From Actinophytocola gossypii (lineage in GTDB: Bacteria; Actinomycetota; Actinomycetes; Mycobacteriales; Pseudonocardiaceae): DNA of 64,000 nt. Both the position numbers and the translations under genes were made by a program. The stretch lies in NCBI RefSeq assembly GCF_025165815.1, contig NZ_JAFFZE010000010.1, positions 310,001 through 374,000 of the forward strand. Reading direction: 5' to 3'. The notes under the pieces were generated by a model. That model saw only the letters and a list, made by a program, of their open reading frames with translations, ran no database searches and had not been told where the DNA came from. Below are positions 45,316 to 53,592 of this stretch, one piece after another. How positions within the stretch are numbered: the stretch's first letter is position 1; each line of letters starts with the position of its first letter.

Positions 45316-46743
45316 TCACCGCGATGCCGCGGCGGCCCTCCGCCGGGACAGCGCGTCGACCGTGGCGGCGAGCAGCAGTACCAGCCCGGTGATGATGTTG
45401 ACCACCGCCGCCGGCTGCCGCAACAGCCCGAGGCCGTTCTCCACGACCGCGAGCACCAGCCCGCCGATGACCGCGTGCGCGACCTTGCCGCGCCCGCCGA
45501 ACAGCGACGTGCCGCCGATCACCGCCGCGCCGACGGCGAACAGCAGCGTGTTCAGCCCACCGGCCTGCGGGTCGACCGAACCGGCCTTCGACGAGTACAC
45601 GATCGCACCGATCGCGGCCGCGCAGGCGGAGACGGCGAACACACTGGCGCGGATCTTCTTCACGTCGATCCCGGCGCGGCGCGCGGCCTCGGCGTTGCCG
45701 CCGACAGCGTAGATGTGCCGCCCGTAGCGGGTGCGGTTGAGCACGTAGGTCCCGATCACCAGCAGGCCCAGGATGATCGGCACCACGTAGGGCACGCCCT
45801 GGATGGTGACCAGGTCCGGGTTCGGCGAGCGGTTCAGCGTCAGCGCCCAGGTCGACGCGACCGCGATCACCGCGACGGTGCCGACCTTGAACAGCGCGAT
45901 CGGCGTCGGCTGGGTGACCAGGCCCTTGCGCAGCCGGGCGAAGTGCTCGCCGAGCACCACCGCCGCGTAACCGCCCGCCGCGATCAGGCACAGCAGCCAG
46001 GAGCCGACTACCGAGAGGCTGCCGTTGGCGACGTTGAACAGCACCGGCGAGTTGCGGATGCCGAGCACCCCACCCTCGCCGATGAACTGCAGGATCACGC
46101 CCTGCCAGGTGATGAACAGCGCGAGCGTCACCACGAACGACGGCATGCCGATGTTGGCGACCAGGTAGCCGGTGATGCAGCCGATGGCGGCGCCGACGCA
46201 GACCGCGAGCAGCATCTCCAGCCACGCGTTCGGCTGCACACCGAGCAGCGCCATGGCGACCGCGACCAGGCTGAGCGCGGCGCCGGCCCAGATCCGCATC
46301 AGCACCGCGAGGACGGCGGCGGCGAGCAGGCCGGCGATGAACACGTAGAACACCGTGCTGCCCATGCCGCCGAGCAGGTTGCCGCCTCGGACGTAGTGCA
46401 TGGCCATCACCGCGGCGCAGACACCGGACAGCGTGCCGGCGGACAGGTCGATCTCGCCCAGCAGCAGGACGTAGACCAGGCCCATCGCGATGATCATCTT
46501 GCCGGCGCCCTGCGCGAGCAGGTTCGCCGTGTTGTTGAGCGTCAGGAAGTTGTCCGACAGGGCGGTGAACACGATCACCAGGGCGGCGAGGCCGAGCAGC
46601 GCCGGCAGCGAGCCGAGCTCGCCACCGCGCAACCTGGCCACGTAGTCCCGGATCGCCTCACCGGTGGACTGGGAGGTGGTGTCGATGCCGAAGTCGGAGA
46701 TCGCGCCGGGCGCGTTCTCGGTCTTGGCCGGGGAATCGGTCAT
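45316..46743 (-). CDS. Sugar ABC transporter permease (XylH-like)
   Basis: This is a 475-residue membrane protein of the ribose/xylose importer permease family, with about ten or more segments. Key segments are LVYVLLLGEIDLSAGTLSGV, VANIGMPSFVVTLALFITWQ and GAAVIGGTSLFGGRGKVAHA. Its length, with an extra mid-protein hydrophobic block, is that of XylH rather than RbsC. ATG 46743 lies 23 bases after the ATPase gene. It forms the channel for the binding protein at 47598. Confidence 0.92.
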   Translation of the reverse strand: MTDSPAKTENAPGAISDFGIDTTSQSTGEAIRDYVARLRGGELGSLPALLGLAALVIVFTALSDNFLTLNNTANLLAQGAGKMIIAMGLVYVLLLGEIDLSAGTLSGVCAAVMAMHYVRGGNLLGGMGSTVFYVFIAGLLAAAVLAVLMRIWAGAALSLVAVAMALLGVQPNAWLEMLLAVCVGAAIGCITGYLVANIGMPSFVVTLALFITWQGVILQFIGEGGVLGIRNSPVLFNVANGSLSVVGSWLLCLIAAGGYAAVVLGEHFARLRKGLVTQPTPIALFKVGTVAVIAVASTWALTLNRSPNPDLVTIQGVPYVVPIILGLLVIGTYVLNRTRYGRHIYAVGGNAEAARRAGIDVKKIRASVFAVSACAAAIGAIVYSSKAGSVDPQAGGLNTLLFAVGAAVIGGTSLFGGRGKVAHAVIGGLVLAVVENGLGLLRQPAAVVNIITGLVLLLAATVDALSRRRAAAASR

Positions 46744-46766
46744 GGATGAGGTCCTCGCGTGGTGAA

Positions 46767-47540
46767 TCAGAGGGTGACGGCCTCGGGCCGGGCGAGACCG
46801 AGGTCGCCGGAGCGACCCGCGGTGATCAGCTCGACGACCTGGCCGTGCGTGGTCTCCTTCGCCGGTACCTCGGCGACCAGCCGGCCGAGGTAGAGGGTGG
46901 CGATGCGGTCGGCGACCTCGAACACGTCGGCCATGTTGTGGCTGATCAGCACGACCCCGAGGCCCTGCTCGGCCAGCCTGCGGACCAGGTCGAGGACCTG
47001 GCGGGTCTGCGCGACGCCGAGCGCCGCGGTCGGCTCGTCGAGCAGCACGACCTTGCTGTCCCACAGCACGGCCTTGGCGATCGCGACGGTCTGCCGCTGC
47101 CCGCCGGACAGGGCCGCGACCGGGGTGCGGACCGACTTGACCGTGCGCACCGACAGCGACGCGAGGGTCTCGCGGGCCGCGCGCTCCATGCTCGACTCGT
47201 CCATCAGCCAGCGCGACCCGCGCTCCCGGCCGAGGAACATGTTCTGCACGACGTCGAGGTTGTCGGCCAGCGCCAGATCCTGGTACACGACCTCGATGCC
47301 GAGGTCGGCGGCGTCCTTCGGGTTGTGGATGGTGACCGGCTTGCCGCGGAAGCGGACCTCGCCGGTGTCCATCGGGTGGATCCCGGCCACGCACTTGATC
47401 AACGTGGACTTGCCGGCGCCGTTGTCGCCGACCATCGCGGTGACCTCGCCGGCCCGGACGGTGAAGTCGATGTCGTGCAGCACGTGCACGGGGCCGAAGC
47501 TCTTGTTGACCCCGATCAGCTCGAGAAGGGGTTCACTCAT
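46767..47540 (-). CDS. Sugar ABC transporter ATP-binding protein, single domain
   Basis: This is a 257-residue ATPase with Walker A GDNGAGKSTLIKCVAG, signature LSGGQRQTVAIAKAVL and Walker B KVVLLDEPTAALG. E. coli XylG and RbsA carry two such domains in about 500 residues; this protein has one, like FrcA-type ATPases, so it must act as a homodimer. ATG 47540 follows GGAGG by four bases. Confidence 0.93.
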   Translation of the reverse strand: MSEPLLELIGVNKSFGPVHVLHDIDFTVRAGEVTAMVGDNGAGKSTLIKCVAGIHPMDTGEVRFRGKPVTIHNPKDAADLGIEVVYQDLALADNLDVVQNMFLGRERGSRWLMDESSMERAARETLASLSVRTVKSVRTPVAALSGGQRQTVAIAKAVLWDSKVVLLDEPTAALGVAQTRQVLDLVRRLAEQGLGVVLISHNMADVFEVADRIATLYLGRLVAEVPAKETTHGQVVELITAGRSGDLGLARPEAVTL

Positions 47541-47552
47541 GATTCCTCCAAG

Positions 47553-47590
47553 CCCGGGGAGGGCCACCCCGGCGGGCGGCCCTCCCCGGG
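47553..47590 (-). terminator. Intercistronic 13-bp hairpin after the binding-protein gene
   Basis: CCCGGGGAGGGCC (47553-47565) pairs perfectly with GGCCCTCCCCGGG (47578-47590). It lies between the binding-protein stop and the ATPase ribosome-binding site in the same operon, so it probably acts as a partial terminator or mRNA stabiliser giving more binding protein than ATPase. Confidence 0.75.
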
Positions 47591-47597
47591 GAACCGG

Positions 47598-48728
47598 TCA
47601 GGAGATGCCGAGCTCGTCGCACTCGGCCTTCAGCTGGCCGGTGCAGATCTCACTGGCCTTGACGTAACCCTCGTCGACGACCCGCTTCACGTTCTCGCGG
47701 GTGATCAGGTACGGCTCCAGCAGCAGGGACTTGACCTCCCGCTTGCCCTCGGGGTCGTTGATCGTGTCGGTGGCGACCTCGTCGGCGGCGGCCGTGTCAC
47801 CGTCGGCGAGCGCGGCGGCGAGCTTGGCGGTCGCCTCCGCCTCCTCCTTGATCGGCTTGAACACCGTCATGTACTGGTCGCCGGCGAGGATGGCCTTGAG
47901 GCCGTCCGCGGTGGCGTCCTGGCCGGTGACCGGGACCTTGCCGTTCAGGCCGTTCTTCTTGAGGATGGTGATGACCGCGCCGGCCAGGCCGTCGTTGGCG
48001 GCCACGACACCGTCGACGTTGCCGCCGTTGCCGGTCAGGATCTGCTCGAAGGTGACGCCGCCGGTCTGGTTGTCCCAGTCGTCGATCGCCTGCGACTGCA
48101 CGAGCTCGAACTTGCCGGACTCGTACAGCGGGTCGAGGATGTTGCGCTGGCCCTGGTGGAACAGGGTCGCGTTGTTGTCCGTCGGCGCGCCCTCGATCTC
48201 GATGATCTCGGCGCCGTCCGGCGCGTCGGCGAGCGCGTCCGCCATGCCCTGGCCCTGCAGCTCGCCGACCTTCACGTTGTCGAACGACACGTAGTACTCG
48301 GAGCTGCCGCCGAGGTTGAGCCGGTCGTAGTCGATGGTCGGGATGCCCTGGGCGTTGGCCTTCTGCGCGACCGTGCCGCCGACCTCGCTGTTGATCGAGG
48401 CGATGATCAGCACCTTGACCCCGGCGTTGATCATCCCGTCGGCTAGGGTGCTGAACTTCTGCACGTCACCCTGGGCGTTCTGGATGTCCGGGTCCAGGCC
48501 CTCGGCCCGCAGGGCCTCCTCCAGCATGGGCTTGTCGAAGCCCTCCCAGCGGGCCGAGCTCGCGGTCTCCGGAAGGATCACCCCCACCGGGATGCCGCCC
48601 GAGGACTCGCTCTCGGTTCCCTCGCCGCCACCGCCCTCGCTCGGCGTCTCCTGATTGGCGCCGCAGGCCGAAAGGGCAAGGGTCAGACCCATCCCCGCGG
48701 CCAGCAGAGCAAGCCTTGTACTGCGCAT
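47598..48728 (-). CDS. xylF: Sugar ABC transporter substrate-binding lipoprotein (xylose type)
   Basis: This 376-residue lipoprotein has a signal peptide with lipobox LALSACGAN (Cys22), a short Gly/Glu/Ser linker and a periplasmic-binding type I fold (IPVGVILPETASSARWEGFD, IPTIDYDRLN, GVVAANDGLAGAVITILKKN, VPVTGQDATADGLKAI). The last two match XylF/ChvE-type xylose-binding proteins. ATG 48728 puts the signal peptide at the start. It is the first gene of the importer-ROK operon, with an operator just upstream. Confidence 0.9.
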   Translation of the reverse strand: MRSTRLALLAAGMGLTLALSACGANQETPSEGGGGEGTESESSGGIPVGVILPETASSARWEGFDKPMLEEALRAEGLDPDIQNAQGDVQKFSTLADGMINAGVKVLIIASINSEVGGTVAQKANAQGIPTIDYDRLNLGGSSEYYVSFDNVKVGELQGQGMADALADAPDGAEIIEIEGAPTDNNATLFHQGQRNILDPLYESGKFELVQSQAIDDWDNQTGGVTFEQILTGNGGNVDGVVAANDGLAGAVITILKKNGLNGKVPVTGQDATADGLKAILAGDQYMTVFKPIKEEAEATAKLAAALADGDTAAADEVATDTINDPEGKREVKSLLLEPYLITRENVKRVVDEGYVKASEICTGQLKAECDELGIS

Positions 48729-48751
48729 CAACGGTCCCTTCACGGTCCACC

Positions 48752-48782
48752 GGGCAAATGTTGCGGTGCACAACATATGCCC
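48752..48782. promoter_or_regulatory. 31-bp palindromic operator before xylF
   Basis: GGGCAAATGTTG (48752-48763) and CAACATATGCCC (48771-48782) form a 12-7-12 palindrome with one mismatch. It starts 24 bases upstream of the binding-protein ATG. It is the obvious candidate binding site for the ROK repressor encoded at the operon end. Confidence 0.7.
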
Positions 48783-48883
48783 GGACGGGCAGTGATGGAA
48801 GCCACGAACCAGCTTTTTACGACTCGCAAGCGACACGATTCGGCAACGAACCGGAAACCTGCCGCTCACCCGACCGGGGGTCG

Positions 48884-50620
48884 CTACCAGGAACGGAGAG
48901 TAGCGATCCGCTCCTCGAGCTGCTCCACCGAGGCCATCGCCGTCGGCGGACCCGCGCAGACTCTGCGCAGCTCACTGTGGATCATGCCGTGGGGTTTGCC
49001 CGTTCGGTGGTGGTACAGCCCGACGAGGGTGTTGAGCTCCTTGCGCAGCGCGGTCAGCCGTTCGGCCACGCTGCGTGGTCGCGGTTCCGGCTGGGCCGGC
49101 GCCGCTTGCTCCTCCTTCGCGCGACGGGACCGATCCGTTACCTGGTCGGCCTGCCGTTGCCGCAGCAGTGCCCGCACCTGGTCCGGTTCCAGCAGCCCGG
49201 GCAGCCCGAGGTACTCCTGCTCCTCCGCCGAGCCGGCGAACGCCGCGGTGCCGAACGAGGACCCGTCGTAGATCACCTGGTCCAACTCGGCCGACGCGCC
49301 GAGCGAGGTGTAGGCCTTCTCCTCCTCGCCGGGCTCGTCCTTGACCCGGTTGGCGTCGGCGAGCAGCTCGTCGTCCCAGCCGTCCTTCTCCCGGTGCGGC
49401 TTGCCGAGCACGTGGTCGCGCTGCGCCTCCAGCTGGCTGGCCAGCTCCAGCAGCACCGGCACGCTCGGCAGGAACACGCTCGCGGTCTCCCCTGGCCGGC
49501 GGGCGCGGACGAACCGGCCGACCGCCTGGGCGAAGAACAGCGGGGTGGACGCGCTGGTCGCGTAGACCCCGACGGCCAGCCGGGGCACGTCGACGCCCTC
49601 GGACACCATCCGCACGGCCACCAGCCACCGGTCGTCGGACTCGGCGAACTCACCGATCCGGCTGGACGCCTTCGGGTCGTCGGAGAGCACCACGACCGGC
49701 TTCGCGCCGGTCGTGCGCTCGAGGATCGTCGCGTAGGCCTTCGCCGAGTCGTGGTCGGAGGCGATGACGAGCCCGCCGGCGTCCGGCACCGACTGCCGCA
49801 GCTGCTGCAGCCGCAGGTCGGCGGCACCGAGCACGGACGGGATCCACTCGCCCATCGGATCGAGCGCGGTGCGCCAGGCCCGGGCGGTCTGCTCGGCGGT
49901 CATCGGCTCGCCCAGGCGCGCGGTGAACTCCTCGCCCGCGCTGGTCCGCCAGCTCGCCTCGCCGGAGTAGGCCAGGAAGATCACCGGGCGGACGACGCCG
50001 TCGGCCAGCGCGTCGGCGTAGCCGTAGGTGTGGTCGGCCTTGCTGCGCAGGAAGCCGGCGCCGTCCGGCTCGTAGCCGACGAACGGGATCTGCGAGTCGT
50101 CGCTGCGGAACGGGGTGCCGGTCAGCGCGAGCCGGCGCACCGCCGGGGTGAACGCCTCGCGGATCGCGTCGCCCCACGACTTGGCGTCCCCGCCGTGGTG
50201 GATCTCGTCGAGGATCACCAGCGTCTTGCGGCTCTCGGTGCGTACCCGGTGCAGCATCGGGTGCGCGGCGACCTGCGCGTAGGTGACCGCGACACCGCGG
50301 TAGTCGCCGGACGTGGCGCCGTCGCCGTTGCGGAAGTTCGGGTCGATCGGGATGCCCGCCGCGTCCGCCGCCGCGGCCCACTGGTGCTTGAGGTGCTCGG
50401 TCGGCGTCACGATCGTGACCCGCTCGACGATCCGGTCGGCGAGCAGCTCCGCGGCCACCCGCAGCCCGAACACGGTCTTGCCGGCCCCCGGGGTGGCCAC
50501 CGCCAGGAAGTCCTTCGGCCCGGAGGCCAGGTACTTGGTGATCGCCCGGCGCTGCCAGGCCCGCAACGGCCGCGCAGCCGACCGGTCCCCGGCCCCGTGC
50601 ACGATCGGTTCCGACGTCAC
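48884..50620 (-). CDS. DEAD/DEAH-box (SF2) helicase
   Basis: This is a 578-residue superfamily 2 helicase. Walker A is ATPGAGKTVFGLRVA, motif II LVILDEIHHGGDAKS, motif III LALTGTPFRSDD and motif VI QAVGRFVRARRPGE. The second RecA domain is followed by a charged C-terminal region of about 130 residues. The architecture is like XPB/RadD-type helicases common in actinobacteria. GTG 50620 is preferred; the upstream codons are not conserved in character. No nuclease or other defence gene is adjacent, so a general repair or RNA role is likelier than a defence island. Confidence 0.9.
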   Translation of the reverse strand: MTSEPIVHGAGDRSAARPLRAWQRRAITKYLASGPKDFLAVATPGAGKTVFGLRVAAELLADRIVERVTIVTPTEHLKHQWAAAADAAGIPIDPNFRNGDGATSGDYRGVAVTYAQVAAHPMLHRVRTESRKTLVILDEIHHGGDAKSWGDAIREAFTPAVRRLALTGTPFRSDDSQIPFVGYEPDGAGFLRSKADHTYGYADALADGVVRPVIFLAYSGEASWRTSAGEEFTARLGEPMTAEQTARAWRTALDPMGEWIPSVLGAADLRLQQLRQSVPDAGGLVIASDHDSAKAYATILERTTGAKPVVVLSDDPKASSRIGEFAESDDRWLVAVRMVSEGVDVPRLAVGVYATSASTPLFFAQAVGRFVRARRPGETASVFLPSVPVLLELASQLEAQRDHVLGKPHREKDGWDDELLADANRVKDEPGEEEKAYTSLGASAELDQVIYDGSSFGTAAFAGSAEEQEYLGLPGLLEPDQVRALLRQRQADQVTDRSRRAKEEQAAPAQPEPRPRSVAERLTALRKELNTLVGLYHHRTGKPHGMIHSELRRVCAGPPTAMASVEQLEERIATLRSW

Positions 50621-50665
50621 CGGCCAACCGCTCCCTTCCCCCACACGAACTCCCGGCAAACCAAT

Positions 50666-50700
50666 GCCCTCAAAGTGACCGGTCCGGCTCCGTTGAGGGC
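50666..50700. repeat. 35-bp palindrome in the helicase/YihY divergent gap
   Basis: GCCCTCAA (50666-50673) and TTGAGGGC (50693-50700) form the ends, with GTGACC inside the left half. The first 15 bases differ from the 53-bp element at 10616 at only two positions, so it may be a shortened relative. It lies between divergent genes, so termination is not its obvious role. Confidence 0.5.
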
Positions 50701-50818
50701 GTCATGACTCTACTCTCGCCAACGGAGCGCCGCCGGGGTGCGCCCCCGCGACACGTCCGTCCAGTTCACCGGGCGCATCGCGCCGATCGCGACCCGATGG
50801 ACCATGCTTGACCGTGAT

Positions 50819-51898
50819 ATGAGCCCGCAGCCACAGCACCCGACCCATGACGGGGAGCAGCCGCCCGGCGCGCACGCACGGCGCGGACCGCTCAGGCTGG
50901 TCCGGCGCACGATGGCCAAGGCGTGGGAGGGCAACCTCTTCTCCGAGGCCGCCGAGGCCGCGTTCTGGCAGATCCTGTCGCTGCCGCCGCTGCTGCTCGG
51001 GCTGCTGGGCAGCCTCGGCTACGTGGCCGACTGGTTCGGCGAGGACGTCATCCAGTCCGTGCACGACGCGATCATCGAGTGGTCCCGCACGGCGTTCAGC
51101 ACCAGCGTGGTCGACCAGATCATCCAGCCGACGGTCGACGACATCCTGCAGCACGGCCGGGGCGAGATCCTGACCGTCGGCTTCCTGATCTCGCTGTGGG
51201 CCGGCTCGTCGGCGATGTCGTCGTTCGTGGACGCGATCACCGTCGCGCACGACCAGTACGGGGTGCGCAACGAGGTGTGGCAGCGGATCTTCGCGCTGCT
51301 GCTGTACCTGGTGTCGCTGGTGCTGCTGGTGATCGGGCTGCCGATCCTGGCGCTCGGCCCGGAGCTGCTGCCGAAGCTGTTCCCCACGGACTGGCGCCCG
51401 GAGATCGGGTTCTGGGTGGACGCCTTCTACTACCCGGCACTGGCCGTGCTGATCGTGCTGGCCCTGGCCACGCTGTACAAGCTGGCCCTGCCACGCAAGC
51501 TCCCCTGGCACCGCGGTCTGCCCGGCGCGGTACTGGCGATGATCGTGTTCCTGCTCTCCAGCATCGGCCTGCGCCTCTACATCGCCTGGATCACCACCAC
51601 CGGCTACACCTACGGCGCGCTGGCCACCCCGATCGCGTTCCTGCTGTTCGCGTTCTTCATCGGCCTGGCCATCGTGATCGGCGCGTACTTCAACGCGGCC
51701 ATCCAGGAGATGTGGCCCGCGCGCATGACCCGCCGCCAACGCCGCCGCTGGCGTCGCCTGGAGATGGACCGCGCCCGCGACACACCGACCCCCGAGCCGA
51801 CCCCCGCCCAGGAGCCGGCCGACCCCGCGAGTCCCCCGCTCCCGTCGCGCGAGTCCCCCGCTCCCGACCCCGGGGTTCCACGCTCCGGAACGCCCTGA
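50819..51898 (+). CDS. YihY/virulence factor BrkB family membrane protein
   Basis: This is a 359-residue inner-membrane protein with about six segments. FSEAAEAAFWQILSLPPLLL and LISLWAGSSAMSSFVDAITV are typical of the BrkB/YihY family. A proline/serine-rich cytoplasmic tail of about 45 residues ends the protein. The function of the family is unsettled. It has the same place between sigA and DUF3039 as in mycobacteria. ATG 50819 is used; an ATG five codons earlier is possible. Confidence 0.88.
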   Translation: MSPQPQHPTHDGEQPPGAHARRGPLRLVRRTMAKAWEGNLFSEAAEAAFWQILSLPPLLLGLLGSLGYVADWFGEDVIQSVHDAIIEWSRTAFSTSVVDQIIQPTVDDILQHGRGEILTVGFLISLWAGSSAMSSFVDAITVAHDQYGVRNEVWQRIFALLLYLVSLVLLVIGLPILALGPELLPKLFPTDWRPEIGFWVDAFYYPALAVLIVLALATLYKLALPRKLPWHRGLPGAVLAMIVFLLSSIGLRLYIAWITTTGYTYGALATPIAFLLFAFFIGLAIVIGAYFNAAIQEMWPARMTRRQRRRWRRLEMDRARDTPTPEPTPAQEPADPASPPLPSRESPAPDPGVPRSGTP

Positions 51899-51905
51899 GC
51901 GCGCC

Positions 51906-52154
51906 TCAGTCGCCGGGCAGCCGCTGGTAGATGCGCTTGCACTCCGGGCACACCGGCGAGCCGGGCTTGGGCGACTTGGTCACCGGGAACACCTCGCCGC
52001 ACAGGGCGACCACCATCGAGCCGGTGACCGCGCTCTCGGCGATCTTGTCCTTGCGGACGTAGTGGAACATGTCCGGGGTGTCGTCACCGGTGGTCTCCGT
52101 GCCCTCCGGGCGCGTGTCGACCTCGGGCAGTGTCTGCGTACTCACGCCGTCCAT
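51906..52154 (-). CDS. DUF3039 family protein
   Basis: This 82-residue conserved actinobacterial protein has DMFHYVRKDKIAESAVTGSM, VVALCGEVFPV and CPECKRIYQRLPGD. The CPEC pair with the earlier Cys suggests a small zinc site. ATG 52154 and GTG 52145 are both possible starts. It is divergent from the Spo0M gene. The function is unknown. Confidence 0.88.
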   Translation of the reverse strand: MDGVSTQTLPEVDTRPEGTETTGDDTPDMFHYVRKDKIAESAVTGSMVVALCGEVFPVTKSPKPGSPVCPECKRIYQRLPGD

Positions 52155-52203
52155 GATGCCGGAAACGGCGGCGCGGCCGTACGCCACCTGGCAGGATGCC
52201 CGC

Positions 52204-53016
52204 ATGTTCCAGAAGGTGTTGGCCAGCTTCGGTCAGGGCGGCGCCACGGTCGACGCCCAGCTCCTCGACCGGCACGTGCGCCCCGGCGGCACGCTGCGCG
52301 GTGAGGTGCGGCTCATCGGCGGGCAGGTCGACCAGGAGGTCGAGGCGCTCGGGGTCACCCTGCTGGCCAGGGTCGAACGTGGTGGCGGCAACGGGGCCGA
52401 GCCGACGCTGGTGGACATGCCGTTCCAGAACGTGCACCTCGCCGGCCGGGAGCTGGTCCGGGCCGGCGCGCGGATCACCGTCCCGTTCGAGGTGCAGATG
52501 CCGTGGGAGACGCCGATCACCACGGTCTTCGGCAAGTACCTCACCGGCATGGCGGTCGGGCTGCAGACCAACCTGAACCTCGCCAGGACCGTGGTCGACC
52601 CGCAGGACGTGGACGCCATCCCGATCGAGCCGGTGCCCGCCCAGCACCGCGTCCTGGACGCGATGAGCCGGCTCGGCTTCCAGTTCCGCTCGGCGAACCT
52701 GGTGCAGGACCGCGTCGACGGCGCCGAACAGCAGCTGCCGTTCTTCCAGGAGGTCGACTTCGCGCCGTCGCCCGCGTTCGCGCCGGTGTTCAACGAGGTC
52801 GCGGTCACCTTCCTGGCCCGGCCGAGGGACGTGCAGGTGGTGCTCGACGTGAACAAGCGGGTCCGGGTGGCCAAGGGCGGCGGCCTCGGCGGGCGCGGCA
52901 GGGCGATGGTCGGCATGTTCGTCGTCGAGTACGCCGCGCTCGGGCGCACCAACTGGGAGCAGCAGATCGAGGGGTGGCTGCGCGAGGTCGCCAAGCCGAG
53001 GGGCATCTTCGACTGA
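52204..53016 (+). CDS. Spo0M-like sporulation-control/arrestin-fold protein
   Basis: This 270-residue protein matches the Spo0M family (MFQKVLASFGQGGATVDAQL, GLQTNLNLARTVVDPQDVDA, RLGFQFRSANL). Spo0M has an arrestin-like beta-sandwich and affects sporulation and cell division in Bacillus; homologues in actinobacteria are common and of unclear role. ATG 52204 leaves only 49 bases to the divergent DUF3039 start. Confidence 0.88.
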   Translation: MFQKVLASFGQGGATVDAQLLDRHVRPGGTLRGEVRLIGGQVDQEVEALGVTLLARVERGGGNGAEPTLVDMPFQNVHLAGRELVRAGARITVPFEVQMPWETPITTVFGKYLTGMAVGLQTNLNLARTVVDPQDVDAIPIEPVPAQHRVLDAMSRLGFQFRSANLVQDRVDGAEQQLPFFQEVDFAPSPAFAPVFNEVAVTFLARPRDVQVVLDVNKRVRVAKGGGLGGRGRAMVGMFVVEYAALGRTNWEQQIEGWLREVAKPRGIFD

Positions 53017-53043
53017 GCCGTCGCCGGAACCGGTGTGACGCGC

Positions 53044-53049
53044 GACAAT
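53044..53049 (+). promoter_or_regulatory. -10 box GACAAT, leaderless start of PPOX gene
   Basis: GACAAT ends six bases before ATG 53056, matching the spacing of the other leaderless starts in this window. Confidence 0.45.
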
Positions 53050-53055
53050 CGTCGG

Positions 53056-53592
53056 ATGACCGATCCAGCGAGCGACCCCGCTACCGAGCCGGAGGCGTCC
53101 CGGCCGTACATGCCGGGCTACGGCGTGCGGCCCTCCGAGCAGGGCACCGGGCTGCTGCCGTGGACCTGGGCGCTGTCCCGGCTGCGGGACAGCCACGACT
53201 TCTGGCTCGCCACGGTCTGGCCGGACGGCCGCCCGCACCTGACGCCGGTGTGGGGTGTGTGGGACGACGGCGGCCTGTGGTTCTCGGCGAGCCCCGGCTC
53301 CCGCAAGGTGCGCAACATCCGGGCCGGCTGCCGGGTCTCGATGTCGACCGAGGATCCGGAGAACCCGGTGGTGCTGGAGGGCGTCGCGGAGCTGGTGACC
53401 GACCACGAGCGGCTGGTCCGGTTCGTCGCGGTGGTCAACGTCAAGTACCGCACCGAGTACCCGGTCTCGTACTTCACGCCGGACCAGGCGGTGGTCGCGA
53501 AGGTCAACCCGGAGCGGGCGTTCGGCGTGGTGTCGACCGACTTCGACGGCTCCCCGACCCGCTGGACGTTCCCATCCGTATCCTCGGGGTGA
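53056..53592 (+). CDS. Pyridoxamine 5'-phosphate oxidase-like (PPOX/FDOR) flavoprotein
   Basis: This 178-residue split-barrel protein (SHDFWLATVWPDGRPHLTPV, FSASPGSRKVRNIRAGCRVS) belongs to the FMN- or F420-binding PPOX superfamily. The PHLTPVWGVW strand with KVRNI is typical of F420-dependent members in actinobacteria. The stop overlaps the psuG ATG (TGATG), so the two genes are translated together. The substrate is unknown. Confidence 0.85.
   Translation: MTDPASDPATEPEASRPYMPGYGVRPSEQGTGLLPWTWALSRLRDSHDFWLATVWPDGRPHLTPVWGVWDDGGLWFSASPGSRKVRNIRAGCRVSMSTEDPENPVVLEGVAELVTDHERLVRFVAVVNVKYRTEYPVSYFTPDQAVVAKVNPERAFGVVSTDFDGSPTRWTFPSVSSG

Noticed and set aside
48884-50620. Helicase as part of a phage-defence island
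   Set aside because: No nuclease, methyltransferase or other defence partner is adjacent; neighbours are sugar transport and the conserved YihY gene.
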